Assembly (NCBI GenBank): GCA_030144725.1
Contig: JASKMD010000021.1
Span: 2,377,768 to 2,441,767, forward strand
DNA length: 64,000 nucleotides
Reading direction: 5' to 3'
Source of the DNA: Haematococcus lacustris
Taxonomy: Eukaryota; Chlorophyta; Chlorophyceae; Chlamydomonadales; Haematococcaceae
The notes under the pieces were generated by a model. That model had not been told where the DNA came from. It saw only the letters and a program-made list of their open reading frames with translations, and did no database searches. Positions within the stretch are counted from its first letter, which is position 1. Each line of letters begins with the position of its first letter. Both the position numbers and the translations under genes were made by a program. Positions 51,034 through 64,000 of the stretch are shown here, in pieces.

Positions 51034-54000
51034 ATGGCTAAGAAGAAGCGGAAGGGTAGCGACAAGAAACATAAAGGTTCGTGTCCCCAACCGTGACGTG
51101 AGCCCTAGACGTGAGTTACGCGCTGTGAGATAACCCGTCGCTCCTGTTGGTTCCATCGCAGTGTCTCGTTCCGCCCAAGGCAAGCAACGACAGGATCGTC
51201 GAGATGGCTGGACCACCCGTCGACGTCAGGTGTGGGTCCGCCTTATGTGTCCCCGCACTGTTTGTGTTGACCCCGCCTTGTGTCTTGGCCTGTCAAAATG
51301 GCAACCTCGGTTGGCTGCAGGTCATCAAGGTCCCCGAGGGCGCAGTGCTGCGCGGCTGCAAGAAGACGAGGCGCAAGCTGAGGGAGCACCTCCGGCTGCG
51401 GGCTGAAATCCACTCCCAGCTCCGCTTCATCGCTTCCTTGCTTGTATTGCGCATCTTTCTCACCTACCTGGTGGGCTACCCTACCCAGGGCTTCCCCAGC
51501 GCCCCTCAGCCTCCAGCCGTGCAGCCCCCCCAACCCCCTGATGCTCCCCCCCTACCCCCACTCCCCCCACGGGCCCCTGCCCAGCCTGCCCAGCCTGCCA
51601 GCATGGAGTGTGACACCGACTCTGACTCCGAGTCAGACTGTGGCTCAGAGCCAGAGCCACAGTCTGACTCGGAGTCAGAGTCAGAGTCAGAACCTGAGCC
51701 AGTCGCGCAACCCCCCCAAAGGCGCTGCAGCGCCCGCCTGGCAGCCCTTGCACCCGCAGCACCCACTGGCCCTCCCTTGCCCCTTGACTGCGAGGACCCT
51801 GTCATGTTGAGGCAGCTCAAGGACTTCTGCAAGTTCTTCGCCAACCCCAACTACAAGACATGCTACAACCAGCTGCAGCGGCACCATGTGCGCAACCGCC
51901 ACCCCATGCTCATGCCAGCCTTTGAGGACCCCAGCAACCAGGCGCTGCTGGCCAAGCTGCAGGAGCTGGGCAGCATCTACCTGGCGGGTGACGCCAACAC
52001 CATCGACGCACACTCCATGCAGCTGGCGGTGGCCATGCAGCAGCACTACTCCAACCCAGGCAAGTAATGGTGGTGACTAGACCCTAGACTTGGACCTGAC
52101 CTTATACCTGACCTGACCTGACCTGACCTGACCTGACCTGACCTGACCTGACCTGACCTGACCTGACCTGACCTGACCTGACCTGACCTGACCTGACCTG
52201 ACCTGACCTGACCTGACCTGACCTGACCTGACCTGACCTGACCTGACCTGACCTGACCTGACCTGACCTGACCTGACCTGACCTGACCTGACCTGACCTG
52301 ACCTGACCTGACCTGACCTGACCTGACCTGACCTGACCTGACCTGACCTGACCTGACCTGACCTGACCTGACCTGACCTGACCTGACCTGACCTGACCTG
52401 ACCTGACCTGACCTGACCTGACCTGACCTGACCTGACCTGACCTGACCTGACCTGACCTGACCTGACCTGACCTGACCTGACCTGACCTGACCTGACCTG
52501 ACCTGACCTGACCTGACCTGACCTGACCTGACCTGACCTGACCTGACCTGACCTGACCTGACCTGACCTGACCTGACCTGACCTGACCTGACCTGACCTG
52601 ACCTGACCTGACCTGACCTGACCTGACCTGACCTGACCTGACCTGACCTGACCTGACCTGACCTGACCTGACCTGACCTGACCTGACCTGACCTGACCTG
52701 ACCTGACCTGACCTGACCTGACCTGACCTGACCTGACCTGACCTGACCTGACCTGACCTGACCTGACCTGACCTGACCTGACCTGACCTGACCTGACCTG
52801 ACCTGACCTGACCTGACCTGACCTGGCCTGGCCTGACCTGACCTGACCTGACCTGACCTGCAGAGCGCATTGTCAAGCTGTACGCCAAGGCAGCTTGGGC
52901 CCAGCTAGGCTGGAGCGGGGAGGAGGCGCAGCTGTTCATCAGGATGGCGTGTGGGTATGGCATCAACGCCCACAGCTCGGAGCTGAAGGCCGCCACCCTG
53001 GACAAGGGCCATGTGGCGGACCTGATAGAGGAGGCCAACAAGTACCGCCGCCTACTGGGCATGAAGAAGGAAGGCTCCCTGCAGGACACCCTGCCCCTGC
53101 CCTGCCGCATGCGCCATGCAGTGCATGTGTGCCGGTGGCTGGAGCGGTGGCAGCAACCCCACACCCCCCCTGTGCCAGGGCAGCCAAAGCGCGGCAAGAG
53201 GCGTGGGGTTGGTCCCCGGACCCTGACCTGCCCACCCCCCTTCACCCTCACCCCCATGGCCAGGGTGGGGGTGCACTTCATCAAGGTGGACAGCAGGGTG
53301 CTGCATGGGGTGTGCAGGCAGCTGGGCCTGACCATGGAAACCCGGGAAGCTTTCACCTCAGAGCCAGCACTGAGCCATCACTGGGCCAGGTGGTTCAACA
53401 CCAACAAGCTTCGCAACAAGGAGTTTCGTTTCGAGAGGTTGGTGGACACTGATGGTGTCAGCGTGTGCGTGCACTACACGCGCCCCCTTCCCCCTCCTCC
53501 AGCCCCACCTCCAGCTGCCAGCAGCACCAGCAGCACCAGCAGCCGCCCAAGTGCAGCAGCAGCAGCGGCCCATGCGGTGGGGCTCCCCCACATAGGCAGG
53601 GGCATAGCTGAGATGCGTGAGTTTGTGTTTGACCCAGACACACAGATTGGGGTGGGCATCGACCCCGGCGTCACCCAGGCAGTCAGCGCAGCCTCTGGGG
53701 TGTGGGATCCAGCAACAGGCCAGCTCAAGGCAGACCAGCTGCGCCGGTGGAAGCTGACCAAGGGCGAAGTGAAGCATGCCAGCGGCCTGAACAATGCCCG
53801 CCGTGATACAGAGCGGTGGCTAGCACCGATAAAGCCCCACCTCCAGCACCTGGCAGCAGCAAGCTCAGCCGGCACCTCCCTGGAGGCCAACCTGAAGCAC
53901 ATTACCGTCACCCTGGCCACCTGGGATGCGGTGTGGGAGGTGTACCTGGACCCCAAGTGGGCACGGCAGCAGCTGAGGCTGTACGGAGCCCAGGACCGGG

Positions 54001-54974
54001 CGTTGGAGCAGTTCTTCAACAAGGTGAGGGTGGGTGGGTGGGTGGGTGGGTGGGTAGGTGGGAGGGAGGGAGGGTAAGGGACTGAGAGGTGGTGGGTTGG
54101 GCACGAAACGAAAGAGTACTTGACTGTGCCATGCCTAACATGGTGCCACCATGTCAGCCACCATGTGTGTGCCTTGTGTGCATGGCTGCAGTTGGAGGAG
54201 GGCATGGCGGAGTTGTCCATGAAGCGACATGGGCATGCCAAGCAGCTGGTGGTGTTCTTTGGTGCAGCTACCATTGGCACTGGGGGTGGGTGGGGTGCTG
54301 ATGCGGTGTTGCGGGCCTGCCGCAAGGTGGTGTGCAGGCCCAGGGGCAAAGACCAGGATGGGGGCAGGGTGGTGCTTGTCGATGAGCACCGCACCAGCCG
54401 GGTCAGCTCAGCAGTGAATGGCAAGAAGCCCTGTGAGGTGGAGCTGAACACACTCAGTGCCACAAGACCCGCAGGCTGGAAGCCACCAGCAGGGCAGGTG
54501 GAAGAGCGCCTGGTGCGCCCAGCCTGGAGCCAGGAGCGTGGACAGCCAGTGCGGGGCCTGGTGTGGTGCCCGGTAGTGGCCCCCCGCAGGCCCCGACAGG
54601 CCCCACGCAGCGGCCAGGCAGCCACACAGCCAGCAGCCTCAGAGCCAGGGCCCAGCACACCCCAGCCAGCCAAGCGCAGCAAGCGCACCAAGGCTGAGCC
54701 AGGGGCAGCTGAGCCCACCAAGGGCAAGGCCAAGGGCAAGGCTGCCAAAGCCAAGCCAGCCCCACAGCCAGGCAGGTGGCTGGACAGGGACTGCAATGTA
54801 GCATTGAACATGCAGCGCATTGGGGAGAGCAGGTGGCGCCCACTGGAGCTGTGCTTCTGGCCAGAGCAGGGAGCTCTGCCAGCCAAGGGCAAGGAGTACC
54901 CTGGCCTGGGCTACAAGCGGCTGCGAGACAAGCCCCCCAAGGCCCAGGAGCAGCAGCCTGCTGAGGCACAGTAA
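51034..54974 (+). CDS. Fanzor RNA-guided nuclease (TnpB-like), five exons
   Basis: Exons 51034-51076, 51162-51229, 51321-52059, 52864-54023 and 54192-54974 join in phase to 930 aa. It starts with a Lys-rich nuclear-localisation-like leader (MAKKKRKGSDKKHK), then a basic helix and a Pro-rich/acidic Ser-Asp-Glu linker. The RuvC motifs are D550 in VGIDPGVTQAV, E735 in VLVDEHRTS and D870 in LDRDCNVALN. Family blocks lie between them: LTKGEVKHASG, VYLDPKWARQQLRLYGAQDR and LVVFFGAATIG. Fanzors are eukaryotic relatives of TnpB that cut DNA guided by an RNA encoded at their own 3' end. The usual Cys pair after the second motif is replaced (RVSSAVNGKKPC), so the zinc finger looks altered. Intron 3 has a GC donor. 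I see no stop or frameshift, so it may be active. Confidence 0.88.
52106..52860. repeat. (ACCTG)151 pentanucleotide array filling Fanzor intron 3
   Basis: Some 755 bases of ACCTG repeats, with two adjacent GCCTG variants near 52825, make up almost the whole 804-base intron (52060-52863). The array ends directly at the CAG acceptor. Each unit boundary gives CTGAC, a match to the branch-point consensus. Confidence 0.97.
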
Positions 54975-55236
54975 TGTGTGCCCCCCCCACTTTGAGCTGT
55001 CATCAGCTTACAATTAGTGCATGTTTTGTCATGCCAACTCTACATCATAGCCCTCGGGTCAGGCAATAGTGTAGGTGGTAGGCGGGCTCATGTGCCATGT
55101 GCACTGGGTTTACTCCACACAGCCCAATAACACTGTTTGAGCCGGATCTAGTTAGTGGCTGCTAGTGGTTGCTAGTGGCTGCTAGTAGGTACTTCACTAG
55201 GGGCTCAAATGGAGGCCCTAGTGAGGGACAAGGGGG
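54975..55236 (+). ncRNA. Putative Fanzor omega RNA region, copy B
   Basis: The 262 bases between the Fanzor stop and the element terminus recur in all family copies. GAGCC near 55139 pairs with GGCTC near 55202 to close a terminal hairpin, shortened here by a change in the 3' arm. AAATGGAGGCCCTAGTGAGG and GACAAGGGGG then reach the end, and the target-site sequence follows where a guide would lie. Function is inferred from position in known Fanzor/TnpB loci. Confidence 0.45.
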
Positions 55237-55251
55237 CTGGCCGTGTGATGC

Positions 55252-56242
55252 AGGACCATTGTGTGTTACCATTGTGCGGTGTGGGTGAGGGGTGTCATGA
55301 GGGTGTGCGGTGTGAGGGGTGTCATGAGTGTGCATGGGTTGCGCTGTCTTCAGCTCTGTATACAAGAGGCTGTGGACTGTCTGAGGCAGCAGCCTCTCTG
55401 CCTCCAGGCAAACGCCCCAGACTATCCGCCATGGCCTTGATTGGCAGTGCCCCTCTCGGCAGCAGTGTGCAAGGGACGTCCACTGGGCGCTGCCCCTCAG
55501 CTGTAGCTGCCTGTGCTGACATTACAGCTAGCAACACCAATGCACTAGGGTTGACACTGCCAGCAGCACCTCAGCTGGTGGGCGCGCCTGGTGTCAGCCT
55601 TGGCGTGGACAAGGGCAGGGCCAGACCAGCAGGCAGTGCTTGGGCGGAGGCAGATGAGCTCTGGGAGCAGGTTGAGCAGGTCCATGAGGGAGGAGGTGGC
55701 GAGGGTGAGGCCATGCTGCCCAGCAGCAGCCACGATGCTCCTGAGCAAGACAGTGACGCCCAGGAGAACAACCAGGGTAGCAGGTTGCTCCCGGATGCTG
55801 GCAGCAATGCCTGGTGCGCTGACAGCAGTGCATGGGGACCAAAACGGGTCGAAGCAGACGAGGCTGGGCATGCACCGGGCGGTCAATACACAAGAGCAGT
55901 AGAGGAGGGAGGGGAGGAGGAGGCAGGGGAGGGGTAGGCGGCTATGAAGCCTGCAAGCTGGTCGCCATCAAGCCAGGCTACCAGGCAGCTGGCCGCGTCC
56001 AGCTTCAGGCAGAGGCTCCAGCTATTGCTGTCTCAACAGCGCAGCCCTGCACCGTCTGTGTGTGATGCCTCTGCTGCAGCCAGCCAGTGTTCAGTGCATT
56101 GACACTGACAAGGGTATGGCACAGCAGTCAGTGAGGGTGAAGCACAGGTGGTGGCTGGCGAGACCAGCTGGCCCTGTGCAGCCTGGCCCTCAGGGGTGCC
56201 TGTGGAGGGCTGGCAGCCTGCTGGAGCTGCAGGGGCTGGACC
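55252..56242 (+). other. Possible coding flank of the AP2-like locus
   Basis: A plus-strand frame from about 55330 to 55937 reads as low-complexity but plausibly coding (CGLSEAAASLPPGKRPRLSA, SAWAEADELWEQVEQVHEGG, ending in an acidic Glu/Gly run). It may be the continuation of the gene interrupted by element B. Near 55950 YEACKLVAIKPGYQAAG faintly resembles the AP2 C-half seen nearby. I cannot name a product. Confidence 0.3.
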
Positions 56243-56427
56243 CTACCTGGCAGCCGTACCTAGCATGAGAACGAGGTCAGCAAGCGGGTGCTGCGTGCTC
56301 ACTGCGGCAAGGGCACCACCTAGAAGCAGTCATGCCTGTATGGTCGTGTTCACAGCTTAGGTCCACTCCCGGGGGCGGGGCGGGCCCCACCAGGAAAGCT
56401 GTCATAACACCTTGTTCAAATCACACT
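56243..56427 (+). repeat. Dispersed repeat shared with 11561-11760
   Basis: Homologous to the sequence left of Fanzor copy A. Here it is preceded by GTGCCTGTGGAGGGCTGGCA, which also begins Fanzor copy C (57086), so these segments have been shuffled together. Confidence 0.75.
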
Positions 56428-57067
56428 GTCCGTCTCAAATTTTTTCCTGTCCATTTTTTTTATTTTACTGTTGTACCTTGTTCTTATTTCACTCAGTCCC
56501 ACCATTCCTTTCAGCGTCCCAGCGTCCCAGCGTCCCAGCGTCCCCTAACCCTGTCTGGAGCCCCGGCAGTGGGGCAGGCGGGCGGTTGGGCAGGCGGGCG
56601 GGCGGGCGGGCGGGCGGGACAGCAGGCACTAGGGGTGCATGTTCAGAGCTGGGGAGCCTGCCTGGGGTGCACCAACCCCCTGATGCTCCCCCCCTACCCC
56701 CGCTCCCCCCACGGGCCCCTGCCCAGCCAGCACCTGCCCAGCCTGCCAGCATGGAGTCCTGCCTGGGGAGCCTGCCTGGGGTGCAGGGGTGCCCCCCTAA
56801 TATCCAAGTATGTATAAGGGTAATGTATCTACATGTACATAGTCTCTCACCTCCTTACCGCCACCCAGTTGCTGCCTTTCGTTACCCTTGGTAGGCTGTT
56901 ACAGAGGCCAGTTGGGCAGCAGCTGACACCAGGCTTGCCTAGGCCAGCTAGGTGGCCACGATGTATTCTAGCCGTGGTCTATTTTTGCCCTCAACTAAGG
57001 ACTCAAAATATAGTGCATATAACCCTATTTGTCCTGGCATGCAAACCAATGCAAATGATTGACAATA
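56428..57067. other. Spacer with GGGC repeats and a Fanzor exon 3-like piece
   Basis: It holds four GCGTCCCA repeats (about 56514-56545) and a GGCGGGCGG run (about 56578-56620). About 90 bases near 56668-56755 match the Pro-rich linker of Fanzor exon 3 (CCCCTGATGCTCCCCCCCTA, read PDAPPLPPLPPRAPAQP). No intact gene. Confidence 0.5.
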
Positions 57068-57270
57068 GGGCTGTAAGGTCTTGGGGTGCCTGTGGAGGGC
57101 TGGCAGCCTGCTGGAGCTGCAGGGGCTGGACCACTGCCTCGGCGCCGTGGGTGTTGCGTACGACCAAGGCTGTAACAGAGCACTAGTGTATTTTCACACA
57201 ATCGTGTATTTTTCACGGGAAACCCAAATTGCTAGAAAAGGCCACCGCCCGTCGCACTGCGCATCGCGTG

Positions 57271-57583
57271 ATGGCTAAGAAGAAGCGGAAGGGTAGCGAC
57301 AAGAAACATAAAGGTTCGTGTCCCCAGCCGTGACGTGAGCCCTAGACGTGAGTTACGCGCTGTGAGATAGCCAGGCAGGTGGCTGGACAGGGACTGCAAT
57401 GCAGCATTGAACATGCAGCGCATTGGGGAGAGCAGGTGGCGCCCACTGGAGCTGTGCTACTGGCCAGACCAGGGAGCTCTGCCAGCCAAGGGCAAGGAGT
57501 ACCCTGGCCTGGGCTACAAGCGGCTGCGAGACAAGCCCCCCAAGGCCCAGGAGCAGCAGCAGCAGCCTGCTGTGGCACAGTAA
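57271..57583 (+). pseudogene. Fanzor gene remnant in copy C
   Basis: Exon 1 (MAKKKRKGSDKKHK) and the tail of the last exon (GRWLDRDCNAALNMQ to the stop at 57581-57583) are joined by an internal deletion. D550, E735 and the zinc-finger region are missing. No active nuclease can be made, but the terminal RNA region is intact. Confidence 0.85.
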
Positions 57584-57848
57584 TGTGGTGCCCCCCCCCT
57601 TTTGAGCTGTCATCAGCTTACACTTAGTGCATGTTTTGTCATGCCAATTCTACATCATAGCCCTCGGGTCAGGCAATAGTGTAGGTGGTGGGCGGGCTCA
57701 TGTGCCATGTGCACTGGGTTTACTCCACACAGCCCAATAACACTGTTTGAGCCGGATCTAGTTAGTGGGTGCTAGTGGCTGATAGTGGCTGCTAGTAGGT
57801 ACTTCTGATCCGGCTCAAATGGAAGCCCTAGTGAGGGACAAGGGGGCT
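57584..57848 (+). ncRNA. Putative Fanzor omega RNA region, copy C
   Basis: Same segment as in copies A and B. Here the terminal hairpin arms GAGCCGGATC and GATCCGGCTC are perfectly complementary over ten bases. Confidence 0.45.
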
Positions 57849-57861
57849 GTAAGGTCTTGGG

Positions 57862-59092
57862 AGGTCTCCTGATTGAGGGCGCCTGACTCCAGGGGTTCTC
57901 ACCTGTAGGTCTGAGGTTTAAACCAATGCTAATGATTGATACTAGGGCTGTAAGGTCCTAGGCGAAACTTTTGACACAGGAACAGAGCGAGAATTCACGG
58001 TATATATATCAACATTGGCCCACCCTTCCACCCACCCCATGCCCCTCAGGATCATAGCCAGCGGGTGGGCACCTGCACTGACTGTGAGGAGCACCCAGGC
58101 ATCTACCACCCTAGCACCCAACTGGCGGAGGAGGCCGGCCATCGTCTGGCCATGCGCAGCCGCCGACCTCCCTTTCCTCTTAACTTCCCTCGGACGGCGA
58201 ATGCTTGGCCGCACTCCGGTTCGATGGTAACTTGTTGCAAACCCCAGAACGGCACTCCGCTATGTTAGGAATGCTGAGTCCCTGGGATGTCCCCGAAAAG
58301 ACGCGCCCCGTCTCGCGCCCCGTCTCCTCCGCACCACACATAACCGAGTGGAGGAATGCCGAGTGGAGTCATCATCACAATTACGCAACTTCCGTTGCCG
58401 AGCGTCTCCGTTTAGCTCCCATATCTCCATCCGTTAACTTCGGCGAGCATGCGTTGCCACGCTTGGTCCGCTTGCCATGCGCGCTTGCTGAGGAAGTTGC
58501 GGACAGCGCAGCAAGCGAACGGGGGCTCTTACTGCGGCGCTTCGCAATAGAAACGGCAGCAGCACCAGCCGCCAGGGATCGCGAGACGTCCATAGCGGTC
58601 TGAGGACCAGGACCGGGGGTGTGCAGGGGGTTTGCGTCGCAGCTGGCATGCGTGGCGGGCTCTGGCGACCACTGTGGGGAGGTAGGCATGCTCCTGCCGC
58701 CATCAGATGGGGAGGCCAGGCCAGACTCTGCGGTGGCAGTGAGCAGTGGAAAATCACAAGGTCAGGCAAGCCTGTTGCATGACAGCTCAAAATGGTGACA
58801 TGCTCCTAGACATCCCCCATGCGTTGCAGAGGGTGACAGAGGTGCACCTTGCCTACCCTGCGGGATGAGGGTAGCGGTGCGAGCATTGGGGCAAGGAGGG
58901 TTGAGGTCTGGAGGACTATCAGAGGTCTAGGTTGCCTTGAGTGAAGGCAGTAGGAGCAGCTTCGAGTGCTTGCTCTTGGTGAGGCCTTGACTGCGTTGCT
59001 CCGGGTGGGTGCCCCCCCTGGGACGAGGGCTGTGCTGTCACTTAGCCGGCTACAACATGCACAGCTGTAGGGAAGGCTGTGCATGCTACGGG
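57862..59092. other. Spacer with one unassigned ORF
   Basis: A plus-strand frame at 58205-58603 (132 codons, LLRRFAIETAAAPAARDRE near its end) matches no family I know. A repeat of 57045-57093 (ACCAATGC(A/T)AATGATTGA) occurs at 57921-57962. The 3' UTR of the minus-strand gene should lie at the right end. Confidence 0.35.
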
Positions 59093-63928
<4,836 letters not shown>

Positions 63929-64000
63929 CTGGGGGGGTGGAGCAGGGGACGTGGCGAAGGGAAGGGTGTGGGTGGCAGGGGGGGGACGAGTAGGGGCAGG

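Larger units (their letters stand above)
50843..55251 (+). mobile_element. Fanzor element copy B, with full gene and 17-bp target duplication
   Basis: GGCTGGCCGTGTGATGC occurs at 50843-50859 and 55235-55251, bracketing about 4.4 kb. Inside are a leader, the five-exon Fanzor gene and the 3' segment. I see no terminal inverted repeats and no other protein gene in the element. The first bases of the repeat (GGCTG) also occur at the 3' end of every other copy, so the unambiguous duplication is at least 12 bases. Confidence 0.85.
57068..57861 (+). mobile_element. Fanzor element copy C, internally deleted
   Basis: GGGCTGTAAGGTCTTGGG is present at 57068-57085 and 57844-57861. Between them lie the leader, exon 1 (57271-57313), part of intron 1 and, after a junction near 57370, the last 70 codons and the complete 3' segment. 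Exons 2-4 are gone, giving a ~760-base non-autonomous form that keeps both ends. Confidence 0.8.

Noticed and set aside
52046..53356. 436-codon minus-strand frame of RSGQV repeats
   Set aside because: It is the reverse reading of the ACCTG intron array, not a protein.

Overview
This window looks like nuclear DNA of a chlamydomonadalean green alga. A Haematococcus-like genome is my guess, not something I can prove. The evidence is: a chloroplast-targeted TypA/BipA gene split into 18 short exons with GT-AG and GC-AG introns; a TGTAA polyadenylation signal 11 bases before a LINE poly(A) tail; abundant CAG/CTG and Gln/Pro/Ala-rich coding repeats; AP2-like half-domains; and Fanzor (eukaryotic TnpB-like) elements. 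The window has one 500-base assembly gap (6025-6524).

Layout. 1-6.0 kb is satellite-rich: a minisatellite, a satellite of perfect palindromes, two foldback MITEs, a frameshifted PHD-finger fragment and a minus-strand non-LTR reverse transcriptase running into the gap. 6.7-8.4 kb is a broken hAT transposase. 8.8-10.1 kb carries two minus-strand exons of an acyl-CoA synthetase-like gene. 11.8-13.1 kb is a 5'-truncated Fanzor element. 14.6-22.6 kb is the one clearly complete host gene, typA; a tRNA-Gly(GCC) gene with its own intron sits inside one typA intron. 24.1-47.4 kb is nested mobile DNA. A 5.4-kb block, holding Fanzor and AP2 fragments plus a Ty3/gypsy chromovirus-type LTR element, is present twice (24159-31625 and 41660-47066). 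A 10-kb L1-type LINE lies exactly between the copies. The left copy carries two extra terminal-inverted-repeat transposons (767 and 1285 bp). The right copy is an intact 4884-bp LTR element with identical 163-bp LTRs and a GTAAT target-site duplication. 47.7-57.9 kb mixes transposase-like and AP2-like fragments with three more Fanzor elements, including one with a full-length five-exon gene (51034-54974, 930 aa). 59.1-63.9 kb is the 3' part of a minus-strand gene for a very Gln/Pro/Ala-rich protein of unknown function; it continues past the right edge.

How the parts relate. TypA is an organelle ribosome-associated GTPase and has no functional link to its neighbours. The rest is mostly mobile DNA in layers. 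The most interesting signal is the Fanzor family. Four copies share one fixed 3' end, have different or truncated 5' ends, and are each flanked by perfect 13-18 bp direct repeats. That pattern is typical of target-primed reverse transcription rather than cut-and-paste transposition. The shared ~260-base 3' non-coding segment after the Fanzor stop codon keeps a terminal hairpin through wobble-compatible changes and is the natural candidate for the guide (omega) RNA.
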